From DATCZB01 sp035513215 (GTDB lineage Bacteria; Pseudomonadota; Gammaproteobacteria; Steroidobacterales; Rariloculaceae), in NCBI GenBank assembly GCA_035513215.1, contig DATKCK010000112.1:1-55387 (forward strand): a stretch of 55,387 nucleotides of DNA. The letters are read 5' to 3'. Below the pieces are notes generated by a model. It made no database searches and was not told the origin of the DNA. It worked only from the letters and a program-made list of their open reading frames with translations. Positions 25,007-34,643 of the stretch are shown in pieces. Position 1 is the stretch's first letter. The number at the start of each line of letters is the position of its first letter. A program made the translations under genes and the position numbers.

Positions 25007-26251
25007 TCAGTTCGCGGGCGCAATCCTGAGCACGGCGCCGGCCGTCTCGTCCGTGATCACGTAGAGCAGGCCGTCCGGTCCCTGGCGGACGTCGCGGATG
25101 CGCTGATGCAGCTCGAGCAGCAGGTCCTCGCGGCGCAGCTCCTGAAAATCCTGATTCATCAGGATACGGGTCAGCCGGCCCGTGCCGAAGATCTCGCCGT
25201 AGCGCAAACCCCCGACGAAAAGGTCGCCCGTCCATTTCGGCAGCGCGTCGCCCGTATACCAGGTCATGCCGGAGACCGCGATCGCCGGCATCCAGTAGAC
25301 GGCAGGCGGAATGTAGCGCTCGTGCGTCGGGCCCCCGCTGTCCCGCCCGGCCCAGGGCCCGCGATAGTCGCGGCCAAGGCTCACGATCGGCCAGCCGTAG
25401 TTGCCGCCGGGCTCCAGAATATTGATCTCGTCGCCGCCGTTCGGCCCGTTCTCGTTCTGCCAGACGACGCCCGTCGTCGGGTGCACGGTCAGGCCGAGCG
25501 TGTTGCGGTGGCCGAGCGTGAATATCTCGGGCAGCGCGCCTTCCTCGCCGACGAACGGGTTGTCCTTCGGGATGCTGCCGTCGTCGTTGATCCTGAGCAC
25601 CTTGCCGCCGATGTTGTCGAGCGTTTGCGAGTTGCCGCCAGAGGCCGAGAAGTAGAGCGTGCCGTCGAGGCCGAAGGCCAGGCGCGACGGTCCGCCCGTG
25701 CCCGGGGCTCCGACATGGAGGTCCTCGAAGTCCGCGAGCGCAGAGCCCGTCCAGCGGCCGCGGCCGATGCCGAGCGCGTTGCGCTGCCCCTCGACGGGCT
25801 TCGTGTAGCTGAGATAGAGCAATTGGTTCGACTCGAAATCCGGATGCGGCACGAGATCCATGTAGCCGTGCACGGCGCCCGGAAGCCCCGAGACGCCGGC
25901 CGAGAAGGACTCCGGACCGCCCGCGACGGGCGCAGGCTGCAGCCGGTCGTCGACGATCCGGCGGATCTCGCCGCCGCGCGTCGTCACCAGCATGTCGTCG
26001 TCGCCGACGAATGCGAGGCTCCACGGCGTCTCGATCGACTTCGTGATCACGGTGACGCGGATGTCCATGTCCTCGCCGGTCGGCATGACCCACGGCCCGT
26101 CGCCGATCTCGTCGGGCACGAGACCGCTCGGCGCGACCGGAATGCCGTTATTGAACGGGACGCCCTGCTGCGCGCGAGCGTCCTCGGCGCCGAGCGCGAG
26201 CACCGGGATCGCGGCGAGAGCGGCGCCGCGAACGAATCCTTGTCGTGTCAT
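25007..26251 (-). CDS. PQQ-dependent sugar (sorbosone/aldose) dehydrogenase-like protein
   Basis: The 414-residue protein has a signal peptide (FVRGAALAAIPVLALGAEDARA) and a six-bladed beta-propeller of the soluble glucose/sorbosone dehydrogenase family. Characteristic stretches are ETPWSLAFVGDDDMLVTTRGGEIRRI, GYMDLVPHPDF, GGKVLRINDDGSIPKDNPF, TLGHRNTLGLTVHPTTGVVWQNENGPNGGDEINIL and RDVRQGPDGLLYVITDE. These cover the PQQ-binding His/Arg and calcium sites of the family in outline. It is predicted to be periplasmic. It lies upstream of the DUF6152 fusion. The sugar or alcohol substrate cannot be read from the sequence. Confidence 0.9.
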   Translation of the reverse strand: MTRQGFVRGAALAAIPVLALGAEDARAQQGVPFNNGIPVAPSGLVPDEIGDGPWVMPTGEDMDIRVTVITKSIETPWSLAFVGDDDMLVTTRGGEIRRIVDDRLQPAPVAGGPESFSAGVSGLPGAVHGYMDLVPHPDFESNQLLYLSYTKPVEGQRNALGIGRGRWTGSALADFEDLHVGAPGTGGPSRLAFGLDGTLYFSASGGNSQTLDNIGGKVLRINDDGSIPKDNPFVGEEGALPEIFTLGHRNTLGLTVHPTTGVVWQNENGPNGGDEINILEPGGNYGWPIVSLGRDYRGPWAGRDSGGPTHERYIPPAVYWMPAIAVSGMTWYTGDALPKWTGDLFVGGLRYGEIFGTGRLTRILMNQDFQELRREDLLLELHQRIRDVRQGPDGLLYVITDETAGAVLRIAPAN

Positions 26252-26318
26252 TCGAAACCCCTTCGATCGAGGCCTTCAGTATAGGGGCAGGGCCCTTTCG
26301 ACTGCTAGAATTCGGGCC

Positions 26319-27686
26319 ATGTGGAAATACGTCGTTGGACTCCTCGTTCTCGGCGGCATCGTTGCCGCCGCCGCCGCCTGGGTCATGGCCGGCAATGCGC
26401 CCGGACCCACGCTCAGATTCCTCGAGCCCACGGCCGTCGGCCGGCTCGGCGAGCTCGTGCTCGAAATCGAGACGCCGGGCGGCGAGCTCTCGAGCCTCGA
26501 GGTCACGCTCGAGCAGGGCGAGGACAGCATTCGGATCTTCGAGATGGGCGGGGCGTCGCCGGCGGCGCTCGAACAGGAGGCCGGGGACCGGCTGATTCTT
26601 CGCCGGCCGCTGGGGCGCGAGCAGCACGAATCGCTGCGCGAGGGCGAGGCGACGCTGACCGCGCACGCCGTGCGCCTGGTGCTGTTCGGCTATCGCGAGG
26701 CCGAGACGACGGCGACGCACGACTTCGACGTCAGGCTCAGGCCGCCGATCATCAACGTCCAGTCGCAGTTTCACTACGTCAATCACGGCGGCAGCGAGAT
26801 GGTCGTCTATCGCGTCTCGCCCGCGGCCGCGGAGACGGGCGTCCTCGTCGGCGATCGAGAGTATCCGGGCTTCCCGGCCGCGGGCGCAGGCATCGCCGGC
26901 GCCGACAACTCGCTCTACGTCGCATTCTTCGCGCTCAGCTGGGATCAGGACCGAAACGCGCCGATCGTCGTCTACGCCGCCGACGAGCTCGGCAACGAGA
27001 GCACGGGAACCTTCGACAAGCGCATCTTCGACAAGCAGTTTCGCCGCAGCACGATCAACGTCAGCGATTCGTTTCTGGAAAGCGTCGTTCCGGCGATTCT
27101 GCAGAACACGCCTGAATTCAGGGTCGACGATCCGACCGATCTCCTCGCTTCGTATCTCGCGATCAACAACGACATGCGCCGCGAGAACGATGCCTATATC
27201 GCGGAGCTCGCGCAGCGAACGGCGCCCGAGATTCTCTGGGACGGGCCGTTCCGGCAGCTGATCAACACAGCCGTCGAGTCGGGCTTCGCCGATCAGCGGG
27301 AATACGTCTACAGCGGCGAGGTCATCGATCATCAGACCCATCTCGGCTTCGACCTCGCGTCGACGGCCGCGGCGCCCGTGACCGCCGCCAATCGCGGCCG
27401 CGTCGTTCACGCCGGCTGGCTCGGCATCTACGGCAACTGCGTCATCATCGATCACGGCATGGGGCTCATGTCGCTCTATGCGCATCTGTCTTCGCTCGAG
27501 GTTGGCGAAGGCGACGAGGTCGAGACGGGACAGCAGCTCGGCCGCAGCGGGTCCACGGGTCTCGCCGGCGGCGATCACCTGCACTTCACGATGCTGCTCT
27601 CGGGTCGCGCGATCACGCCGATCGACTGGTGGAGCGAGCAGTGGGTCGAGGACCGCATCCTGCGCAAGCTGCGCGAAGCGGAATAG
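26319..27686 (+). CDS. M23-family zinc metallopeptidase, membrane-anchored
   Basis: The start at 26319 (MWKYVVGLLVLGGIVAAAAAW) gives 455 residues with an N-terminal membrane anchor. The middle is beta-rich (VTLEQGEDSIRIFEMGG...). The C-terminal M23 domain (about 325-445) has the zinc ligands in QTHLGFDLAST (HxxxD) and GDHLHFTMLLSG (HxH), with VVHAGWLGIYGNCVIIDHGMGLMSLYAHLS. It should cleave peptidoglycan cross-links or act as an EnvC-like activator. The ATG sits 7 nt after a TAGAAT hexamer (26306-26311), so the mRNA may be leaderless. The longer frame to 25992 is spurious. Confidence 0.9.
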   Translation: MWKYVVGLLVLGGIVAAAAAWVMAGNAPGPTLRFLEPTAVGRLGELVLEIETPGGELSSLEVTLEQGEDSIRIFEMGGASPAALEQEAGDRLILRRPLGREQHESLREGEATLTAHAVRLVLFGYREAETTATHDFDVRLRPPIINVQSQFHYVNHGGSEMVVYRVSPAAAETGVLVGDREYPGFPAAGAGIAGADNSLYVAFFALSWDQDRNAPIVVYAADELGNESTGTFDKRIFDKQFRRSTINVSDSFLESVVPAILQNTPEFRVDDPTDLLASYLAINNDMRRENDAYIAELAQRTAPEILWDGPFRQLINTAVESGFADQREYVYSGEVIDHQTHLGFDLASTAAAPVTAANRGRVVHAGWLGIYGNCVIIDHGMGLMSLYAHLSSLEVGEGDEVETGQQLGRSGSTGLAGGDHLHFTMLLSGRAITPIDWWSEQWVEDRILRKLREAE

Positions 27687-27733
27687 TCTCCGAATCCGGC
27701 CACAGCCTCGCGCCGGTTCCCCGGGCCGATGCC

Positions 27734-28990
27734 TCAGGGTTGCGGCATTTCCGCAGCCTTGTCCAATGCGACCTGCTCCGACACGATCGGCTTGATGCCC
27801 TGCTTCTTCATCACGACGATCAGCGCCGCGAACAGGACGATCAGCGCCAGCGGAAAGAGAGCCAGGTTGTCGAGCGTGGCGCGCCCAGCGGCGAGCTCGA
27901 CGGCATTGCCGACGAGCCCCTCGGCGACCGCGGCGTCGCGCCCGCCGTCGAGCCAGCCGCCGATCACGGGTTGCCAGATGCCCGTTGCGAACATGCCGAC
28001 GCCGCCGATCAGCGACATGCCGAGCGCGCCCGTTCTCGGCTGATACTCGCCGATGAAGCCGAGCATGGTCGGCCAGAAATACATGACGCCGACGGCGAAC
28101 AGTATCGCCGCGAGGTAAACCATCGGTCCCGACGCGATGCTCATCGCATAGATACCGATCGTTGCGATGACCGCGGAGGCGAGCAGAACGCCCGGCGGAT
28201 GCAGCCGGTAGATGACGGGCCCGGCAAACTGCCGCCCGACCGCCATGAGTCCGGTGACCATCGCGAGCACGAGCATCGGATGCGCGCCCGAGGCGCCGAG
28301 GATGCGCTCGACCCACTGCTGCGTGCCGAGCTCGGTCACGGCCGTCAGCGACATGCAGATCAGCATGAAGATATAGAGCGGCGAGAACAGCGAGCGGATG
28401 TTCGTCGCCGTCGACATCTCCGAGTGACTCATCGGCGGGAACTCGAGCCCGACGATCATGAAGCCGTAGATCGCCGTCGGCACGAGCATGATCGCGATCT
28501 GCAACTGCCAGCCGAACCCCATCGCGCCCATCGCGGCGGCGGCGAGCGCGCCGATGACGATGCCGCCCGGGAACCAGACGTGAAAGCGGTTCAGCATCGT
28601 CGTCTTGTTGTCGTGGTAAATGTCTACGATCAGCGGGTTGCAGGCAGCCTCGACCGAGCCGTTGGCGAAGCCGATGCAAAACGTCGAGATCAGAAGCCCC
28701 CAGAAGCCGCCGGCCGTGATCGTCAGGGCGAGGCCCAGGACGTGGCCCGCGAAGGCGACGTACATCATCTTTTTCGGGCCGATCAGGTTGTAGATCAGGC
28801 CCCCGATCATCGTCGCGAGCGGGAAGCCGAGAAAGGCCATGCTGTTGATCCAGCCGAGCTGCGTGTCGGAGAGATCGAAGCTCAGGCTCAGCTCGTCGAG
28901 GATGCCGGCACGGATCGCGAAGGTCATGGCCGTGACGATCAGGGCCACGCAGCTTGCGGCAAAGATCCTGGACTGATGGCTCGCGCTCAT
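27734..28990 (-). CDS. MFS transporter
   Basis: This 418-residue polytopic protein with about twelve hydrophobic segments belongs to the major facilitator superfamily. The N-terminal domain carries the GxxxDxxGR/K-like loop (GGLIYNLIGPKKMMYVAFAGH) and a conserved substrate-cavity helix (FANGSVEAACNPLIVDIYHDNKTTMLNRFHVWFPGGIVIG). The pattern is closest to sugar or small organic-acid carriers. It is divergent from the DUF1592/DUF1552 pair. The substrate is unknown. Confidence 0.88.
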   Translation of the reverse strand: MSASHQSRIFAASCVALIVTAMTFAIRAGILDELSLSFDLSDTQLGWINSMAFLGFPLATMIGGLIYNLIGPKKMMYVAFAGHVLGLALTITAGGFWGLLISTFCIGFANGSVEAACNPLIVDIYHDNKTTMLNRFHVWFPGGIVIGALAAAAMGAMGFGWQLQIAIMLVPTAIYGFMIVGLEFPPMSHSEMSTATNIRSLFSPLYIFMLICMSLTAVTELGTQQWVERILGASGAHPMLVLAMVTGLMAVGRQFAGPVIYRLHPPGVLLASAVIATIGIYAMSIASGPMVYLAAILFAVGVMYFWPTMLGFIGEYQPRTGALGMSLIGGVGMFATGIWQPVIGGWLDGGRDAAVAEGLVGNAVELAAGRATLDNLALFPLALIVLFAALIVVMKKQGIKPIVSEQVALDKAAEMPQP

Positions 28991-29039
28991 GAATCCCCCG
29001 AATTCTTGTTCTTGTGCAATGAATCGAGCGCGGCCATTC

Positions 29040-29045
29040 TATAAT
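29040..29045 (+). promoter_or_regulatory. -10 hexamer of the DUF1592-DUF1552 pair (leaderless?)
   Basis: A consensus TATAAT lies 6 nt before ATG 29052, so transcription should begin at or next to the start codon. No SD is seen. No good -35 is at 16-18 bp. Confidence 0.4.
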
Positions 29046-29051
29046 GGGTCC

Positions 29052-31595
29052 ATGGCCCGGCGACTGACAATCTGCGCTCTTACGCTTGCCGCCGGCGCGG
29101 CTGTGACGAGCTGCGGGCGCGACCCGGCCGTCGACCATGCCGCCACGGTCTCGGCGGCCTGTATCGATTGTCATAACGGGATCGATCAGACGGCGGGCCT
29201 CGATCTCGAGGCCGTCGAATTCGACGCCATCGCGTCGGATGGCGAGATCTGGGAGAAGGTCGTCCGCAAGCTTCGCGCCGGCATGATGCCGCCGGCCGAC
29301 GGCCCGCAGCTTGCCAACGAGACGCGCGCGGATCTCGTCGACTGGCTCGAACGCGAGCTCGACACCGCGGCGGCAGAGGCGCCCGACCCCGGCCGCAAGC
29401 TCGCGTTTCATCGGCTCAACCGCGCCGAGTACCGCAATGCCGTGCGCGACCTGCTCGACGTCGAGGTCGACGTCGCCGAGCTTTTGCCGGGCGACGACGT
29501 CAGCTACGGCTTCGACAACATCGCCGGCGTCTCGAAAGTGTCGCCGACGCTGCTCGAGCGCTACCTCGGCACCGCCGACGTCGTCAGCCGCCTCGCCGTC
29601 GGCCGCCCGGCGCCGTTCGAGAACATCGACTATTTCCGTCTGCCCGACGACCTCTCGCAGGAGAAACGCCTGCCCGGCATGCCTTACGGCACGCGCGGGG
29701 GCATGCGCGTCAGCTATACCTTCCCGGTCGATGCCGATTACGTGATCGCGCCGCGGCTTCAGCGCGATCTCAACGAGAGCATGCCGGCCTACGAAGAGGA
29801 TCAGGTGCTCGAGGTCAGCATCGACGGCGAGCGCGTTGCGGTCTTCACGCTGCCCGGCGTTCCGCCACCCGGTCCGCGGCAACCGCCGCCGGATCTGGAG
29901 CCTGCGCCTGGGGCCGAGCCCGAACCGGAGCTCGTGGTCGCCGACGATGCCGATGCCGGTGTCGAGGCCGGCGGAACGGACGAGGCCGAGGAGGACGATG
30001 ACGGCGGCATGCCGCCGATCAGCCAGATCGAACAGCGTGTGCGCCTGAGCGTGGCCGACCGCGCGGCGCGCAACCGCCACGACGAGGATTGGCAGGTCCG
30101 TGTGCCGGTGAAGGCCGGCCGGCGTGACGTCGTCGTCACGTTCCTCGCCAGGACGGCTGCGCTCGACGAGACGACGAGGCTGCCTTTCCTGCGCCCCTAT
30201 CCCTCGGGCGTCAACATTCCGGAGACGCGCACGGGCTCCTATCTCAGAAGCGTCGAGATCAGCGGGCCTTACGATGCAGCGGGTCCGAGTGAGTCGTTGT
30301 CGAGCCGTGAGGGTCTTTTCGTCTGCGAGCCCGCGGCAGCTGTCGACCTCGTCTGCTCCCGGACGATTCTCTCGGGACTCGCGCGCCACGCTTACCGGCG
30401 CAGCGTCACCGACGACGACCTCGAGCCGCTGCTCGCGTTCTTCGAGGAAGGCGCCGCCGAGGCCGATTTCGACGCGGGGCTGCAACTGGCGATCAAGCGG
30501 CTGCTCGTGAGTCCTGAGTTCCTGTTCCGAATCGAGCGGGACCCCGAGGGTCTGCCGCCCGGCACGCCATACGAGATCGACGATTTCGCGCTCGCATCGC
30601 GGCTCAGTTTCTTCCTCTGGAGCTCGCTGCCGGACGAGGCGCTTCTCGATCTCGCCGAAGCGGGGCGCCTGAAGGATCCGGCCGTGCTCGAGGGCGAGGT
30701 CAGGCGCATGATCGCCGACCCCAGGGCCGACGCCTTCGTCGAGAACTTCGCAGGCCAATGGCTCTACTTGCGCAATCTCGATGCCATCGTGCCCGTGCAA
30801 AGCAATTTCCCCGATTTCGACGACTCGCTGCGCCAGGGCTTGAGGCGCGAGACCGAGCTCTTTTTCGGCGCGATGCTGCGCGAGGACAGGAGTGCCTACG
30901 AGCTGCTCGACGCCGATTTCACGTTCCTCAACGAGCGCGTCGCGCGGCACTACGGCATGGAAGGCATCATGGGCAGTCATTTCCGCCGCGTCGACTTGCC
31001 CGCAAGCCACCCGCGTCGCGGTCTGCTCGGGCACGGCAGCATTCTGGCCGTGACGTCGTACCCGGACCGTACGTCGCCGGTCATCCGCGGCAAATGGATT
31101 CTCGAGAACCTGCTCGGCGCGCCGCCGCCGAATCCGCCGCCCGACGTGCCGGAGCTCGTCTCGACCGACGGCGCCGGCACGCAGATCTCGATGCGCGAGC
31201 GCATGGCCGTCCACCGCGAGAACCCGACCTGCGCGAGCTGCCACGCGCTGATGGATCCGCTCGGCCTGGCACTCGAGAACTTCGACGCCGTCGGCCGATG
31301 GCGCACGATCGGCGATACGGGCGAAGCCATCGACGCGAGCGGGGCCATGCCGGACGGCGCGTCTTTCGACGGCGTCGAAGGGCTCAAGCGCCAGCTCGCC
31401 TCGTCGGACCAGTTCCTGACGACGATAACCGAGAAGCTTCTTACCTACGCGCTCGGCCGCGGCGTCGAGTATCACGACATGCCGGCCGTGCGCCGCATCG
31501 TCGTTGACGCGGCCGATGACGACTACCGGCTCAGCTCGCTTATCATAGGGGTCGTAGAGAGCGTGCCCTTCAGGATGCGGAGAACGAGTACATGA
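29052..31595 (+). CDS. DUF1592/DUF1588/DUF1585 cytochrome-like exported protein
   Basis: The 847-residue protein has a signal peptide with a lipobox-like TSCG (TICALTLAAGAAVTSCGRDP) and an N-terminal c-type heme motif, CIDCH, at about residue 37. The DUF1587/1592/1588/1585 modules follow (KLAFHRLNRAEYRNAVRDLLDVEVD, LAIKRLLVSPEFLFRIERDP, RLSFFLWSSLPDEALLDLAEAG, YPDRTSPVIRGKWILENLLGAPPPNPPPDVPEL). A second motif (CASCH) is near residue 730. Between them lies an acidic Glu/Ala/Pro-rich insert at about 275-320. The pair with DUF1552 is well known from planctomycetes, acidobacteria and some proteobacteria. An extracytoplasmic electron-transfer or oxidative role is inferred. Confidence 0.9.
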   Translation: MARRLTICALTLAAGAAVTSCGRDPAVDHAATVSAACIDCHNGIDQTAGLDLEAVEFDAIASDGEIWEKVVRKLRAGMMPPADGPQLANETRADLVDWLERELDTAAAEAPDPGRKLAFHRLNRAEYRNAVRDLLDVEVDVAELLPGDDVSYGFDNIAGVSKVSPTLLERYLGTADVVSRLAVGRPAPFENIDYFRLPDDLSQEKRLPGMPYGTRGGMRVSYTFPVDADYVIAPRLQRDLNESMPAYEEDQVLEVSIDGERVAVFTLPGVPPPGPRQPPPDLEPAPGAEPEPELVVADDADAGVEAGGTDEAEEDDDGGMPPISQIEQRVRLSVADRAARNRHDEDWQVRVPVKAGRRDVVVTFLARTAALDETTRLPFLRPYPSGVNIPETRTGSYLRSVEISGPYDAAGPSESLSSREGLFVCEPAAAVDLVCSRTILSGLARHAYRRSVTDDDLEPLLAFFEEGAAEADFDAGLQLAIKRLLVSPEFLFRIERDPEGLPPGTPYEIDDFALASRLSFFLWSSLPDEALLDLAEAGRLKDPAVLEGEVRRMIADPRADAFVENFAGQWLYLRNLDAIVPVQSNFPDFDDSLRQGLRRETELFFGAMLREDRSAYELLDADFTFLNERVARHYGMEGIMGSHFRRVDLPASHPRRGLLGHGSILAVTSYPDRTSPVIRGKWILENLLGAPPPNPPPDVPELVSTDGAGTQISMRERMAVHRENPTCASCHALMDPLGLALENFDAVGRWRTIGDTGEAIDASGAMPDGASFDGVEGLKRQLASSDQFLTTITEKLLTYALGRGVEYHDMPAVRRIVVDAADDDYRLSSLIIGVVESVPFRMRRTST

Positions 31596-32941
31596 CCGCG
31601 ATACTGACGAGAAAAGCCCTGCCACGGCGCCGTTTCCTCAAGGGCGCCGGCGCCGCGGTCGCGCTGCCGCTGCTCGATGCGATGACGCCGGCGCTCACTC
31701 AGCCCGCGCCGCTGCCGAAGCGCATCACGTTCATCTATATGCCGAACGGCGTCGCGATGAACTTCTCCGGCATCAATTACTGGATGCCCGAAGGCGAGGG
31801 GCCTGATTTCACGATCTCGCCGATCCTGACGCCGCTCGCTCCGTATCGGGACCGGCTCAGCGTCATCAGCGGGCTCGCGCATCACGAGGCCGACGCGCAC
31901 GACGACGGCGCGAACGGCGATCACACGCGCTCGGTCGCTTCGTGGCTGACGGGCGTGCACTGCAAGCGCACCGAAGGTGCCGACGTCGAGAACGGCGTCT
32001 CGGCCGATCAGCTCGCCGCCGAGGTGCTCGGCCGCGATACGCCGCTGCCATCGCTCGAGCTCGCGATCGATCTCAATTTCCTGTCCGGTCAGTGCGAGAA
32101 CAGCTATAGCTGCGTCTATCTGAACACGCTGTCGTGGAGCTCGCCGACGACGCCGTTGCCGACCGAGAATAATCCGCGCATCGTCTTCGAGCGGCTCTTC
32201 GGCAACGGCGGCACGACCGAGCAGCGCCAGGCCGTGGCGCGCGAGAACCGCAGCATCCTCGACTCGGTCAGCGAGGACTTCGAGCGCCTGTCGGCGAGCC
32301 TGGGCTCCTCCGACCGCAGCCAGGTCAGCGACTATCTCGATGCCGTGCGCGAGGTCGAGCGCAGGATCCAGGCCGTCGAGACGCTAGGCGCGGATGCAGG
32401 GCTGCCGGCGCTCGAGCGGCCGCGCGGCGTGCCCGAGACTTTCGGCGATCACGTCAAGCTGATGTACGAGCTGCAGTGGCTCGCGTTTCAGGCCGACATG
32501 ACGCGCGTCGTGACGTTCATGCTCGGACGCGAGCTGAATTTCCGCACGTACCCCGAGATCGGCATCAATGAGGGCCATCACGGCCTGTCGCACCACGGCG
32601 ATCGGCCCGAGCAGCTCGAGAAGCTGTCGCGGCTCAATACTTACCAGACCGATCTCTTCAAGTCGTATCTCGACAAGCTCGACTCGACGCGCGAGGACGG
32701 CGGCACGATGCTCGACAACTCGCTGTTCCTGTATGGCGCGAGCCTGTCGAATCCGAACCTGCACGCGCACTACAACCTGCCGCTGACGATGGTCGGCGGC
32801 GACCGGGCGATCCACGAGGGCGGGCGTCATCTCGTCTTCCCGGAGGATACGCCGATGACGAACCTCCTGCTTTCGATGCTCGACAAGGTCGGTGTCGAGG
32901 CCGAATCGCTCGGCGACTCGACCGGGCGGCTTCCGGTCTGA
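31592..32941 (+). CDS. DUF1552 family Tat-exported protein
   Basis: The 449-residue product has a Tat-type signal (PRRRFLKGAGAAVALPLLDAM) and overlaps the DUF1592 gene by ATGA. The family signature is RITFIYMPNGVAMNFSG...YWMPEGEGPDFTISPILTPLAPYRDRLSVISGLAHHEADAHDDGANGDH, with SLELAIDLNFLSGQCENSYSCVYLNTLSWSS and HHGLSHHGDRPEQLEKL. It resembles DUF1501/sulfatase-like alkaline-phosphatase-fold proteins and has many His/Asp residues for a metal centre, but no proven reaction. It should act with the DUF1592 cytochrome outside the inner membrane. Confidence 0.9.
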   Translation: MTAILTRKALPRRRFLKGAGAAVALPLLDAMTPALTQPAPLPKRITFIYMPNGVAMNFSGINYWMPEGEGPDFTISPILTPLAPYRDRLSVISGLAHHEADAHDDGANGDHTRSVASWLTGVHCKRTEGADVENGVSADQLAAEVLGRDTPLPSLELAIDLNFLSGQCENSYSCVYLNTLSWSSPTTPLPTENNPRIVFERLFGNGGTTEQRQAVARENRSILDSVSEDFERLSASLGSSDRSQVSDYLDAVREVERRIQAVETLGADAGLPALERPRGVPETFGDHVKLMYELQWLAFQADMTRVVTFMLGRELNFRTYPEIGINEGHHGLSHHGDRPEQLEKLSRLNTYQTDLFKSYLDKLDSTREDGGTMLDNSLFLYGASLSNPNLHAHYNLPLTMVGGDRAIHEGGRHLVFPEDTPMTNLLLSMLDKVGVEAESLGDSTGRLPV

Positions 32942-32966
32942 GGACGGTCAGAGGAGGGTCAGAGGA

Positions 32967-32991
32967 GGGTCAGACCCTCCGGGTCTGACCC
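32967..32991. terminator. Inverted repeat between convergent DUF1552 and TpsB genes
   Basis: GGGTCAGACCC and GGGTCTGACCC form an 11-bp stem around TCC. It is preceded by two further GGGTCAGAGGA-type units and lies between two convergent stop codons, so it could terminate both transcripts. It is a member of the dispersed GGGGTCAGACCCC family. Confidence 0.6.
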
Positions 32992-33005
32992 GGGACGCGG
33001 GCCGA

Positions 33006-34583
33006 CTACCAGCTAACGGCGAACTCGACGAAGACTCTGAGGTCCTGGCGGCCTTCGACGTCGGCGTGCGTCAGCGGTTTCGCGATCTCGAGGCGGCCGT
33101 TCGTCCTCGCTCCGCTCAGCGCGAGGCCGAAGCCGGCCGATGCGGCCGATTCGCGCCCCGCCTCGTCGTTCTTCCACGCGGCGCCGAGGTCGTAGAACGA
33201 GTAGACCGACACCGGCCCCGCGACATCGGGAATGCCGTTGAGACGGCGTGTGAGCTCGATCTTTGCGCCGATGCCGCGGTCTCCGGCGATCTCGGCCACC
33301 TCGAAGCCGCGTCCGAGCCGGTCGCCGCCGATCTTGAATCGCTGGGAGTACGGGATCGCATCGCTGCTGTACTGACCGAGGCCATTCAACCGCCAGCTCC
33401 AGAAGTCCGTGAGCCGCGCGACCCTGACGAAATCGATGACGAGCAACGAGAAATCGACCGTTCGGGGATCGTCGGCGAGATCGTCGGCGCGCAGCCCGCT
33501 GCCCATTCCGTTGATGCCTTTCGTCAATTCGAATCCCGCCGCGAACTGGGCCGTCGATCGCGGCCGCACGGTGAAGCGCATGCCGAAATCGATCAGCCGC
33601 AGCCGCTCGTCGCGAATCCGGGTGCCGGAGCGCGCAATTTCGAGATCCTCGGCGCGAAGACCCGCGGTCAGCGTCAATTGCCGGTTCGACTCGCTGAAGG
33701 GACGCTTGACGATGCCGAGCGTCAATCTGTCGCGCAGGTAGCGATCGTCCCTGTCGAGGGGAAACTCGGTCGGATCCGATCGTGAGCGAAACCCGGAGAC
33801 GGCCAGCGAAAGCTCGTCATGCACGGCAAGGCGTGCGCTCGATCCGAGGCCGTGGTATTCGCCGTAACTGCTGGCGGAGCCGAACATCATGCCGATGTCC
33901 GCGCGGCCGGCGAACAAGCCGTTCGCCGTGACCTGCCCGAGCAGGAACTGAGGTCCGATCTGATCGGTTCCGCGATTCGTCAATCGAATCGTGCCGCTGA
34001 TCGGTCGAAACTCGGTGTCGACGTTGAGACGGTAGGCTCCGGGCTCACCGCTGTCGGCTTCCGTCGATGCGGTCAGCCTGAGCCCCGGCAGGCCGCGCAT
34101 CAGGCGCATCGTCGATTGCAGATCGGCGCTGCGAAGCAGCGGGTCGTCGCCGAGGCGTTGTCCGAGCGAGCGCAACTGCGCGCCGTAGGGACCCGGATCG
34201 CCGGTGATGTCGACGGCGGAGATTCTCGTCTCGGTCACGTCGATCGCGAGCACGCCGACCGTGACCATTCGGTCGTCGATCCGAATGCCCGGCTTCGAGA
34301 ATCCGTCGTTGACGTACTTGTCCGCGACTCGGTTCGCGATCGAGCGCGCGGATTCCGTCGTGATCGGCTTTCCGAGGTGGTCGCCGTAGACGGTAAAGAG
34401 CTCGGACGCGGAAAAGACCGACGACCCGCGGATGACAACCGAGACGAGAGTCGGCGCGCCCTGAGCGGGCGCAGACGCGCCGGCAAGCGACGTTATGACA
34501 ACCAGGAGAATCTTCGTGAGCGTCGACCGGGTTGCGGGGCGGGCCGGTCGCGGAAACCGGCGGGCATGACCCTCAAGACGCAT
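33006..34583 (-). CDS. TpsB-type two-partner secretion transporter (ShlB/FhaC family)
   Basis: The 525-residue protein has a signal peptide (ILLVVITSLAGASAPAQGA). A POTRA_2 domain (VVIRGSSVFSASELFTVYGDHLGKPITTESARSIANRVADKYVNDGF) and the ShlB POTRA region are followed by a 16-strand barrel with RFKIGGDRLGRGFEVAEIAGDRGIGAKIEL (the conserved loop-6-like motif) and a terminal aromatic Trp (VFVEFAVSW). It should export one or more TpsA adhesins or enzymes across the outer membrane. No TpsA with a TPS secretion signal is visible in the window. The FecR/CHASE2 operon is divergent, separated by CRP-like sites. Confidence 0.9.
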   Translation of the reverse strand: MRLEGHARRFPRPARPATRSTLTKILLVVITSLAGASAPAQGAPTLVSVVIRGSSVFSASELFTVYGDHLGKPITTESARSIANRVADKYVNDGFSKPGIRIDDRMVTVGVLAIDVTETRISAVDITGDPGPYGAQLRSLGQRLGDDPLLRSADLQSTMRLMRGLPGLRLTASTEADSGEPGAYRLNVDTEFRPISGTIRLTNRGTDQIGPQFLLGQVTANGLFAGRADIGMMFGSASSYGEYHGLGSSARLAVHDELSLAVSGFRSRSDPTEFPLDRDDRYLRDRLTLGIVKRPFSESNRQLTLTAGLRAEDLEIARSGTRIRDERLRLIDFGMRFTVRPRSTAQFAAGFELTKGINGMGSGLRADDLADDPRTVDFSLLVIDFVRVARLTDFWSWRLNGLGQYSSDAIPYSQRFKIGGDRLGRGFEVAEIAGDRGIGAKIELTRRLNGIPDVAGPVSVYSFYDLGAAWKNDEAGRESAASAGFGLALSGARTNGRLEIAKPLTHADVEGRQDLRVFVEFAVSW

Positions 34584-34643
34584 AAGGCTCCGGCGCTCTC
34601 GGAAGCGAACGGCGGATTATCGACAATTCAACAGAACGCATGT

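Noticed and set aside
24134..26284. 716-codon open frame on the plus strand
   Set aside because: It is antisense to the DUF6152 and PQQ dehydrogenase genes and shows only compositional bias.
26148..31625. 1825-codon open frame on the minus strand
   Set aside because: It runs antisense through the PQQ dehydrogenase, M23, MFS and DUF1592 genes, which have clear family motifs. Its Arg/Ala/Asp-rich composition is typical of antisense frames in high-GC DNA.
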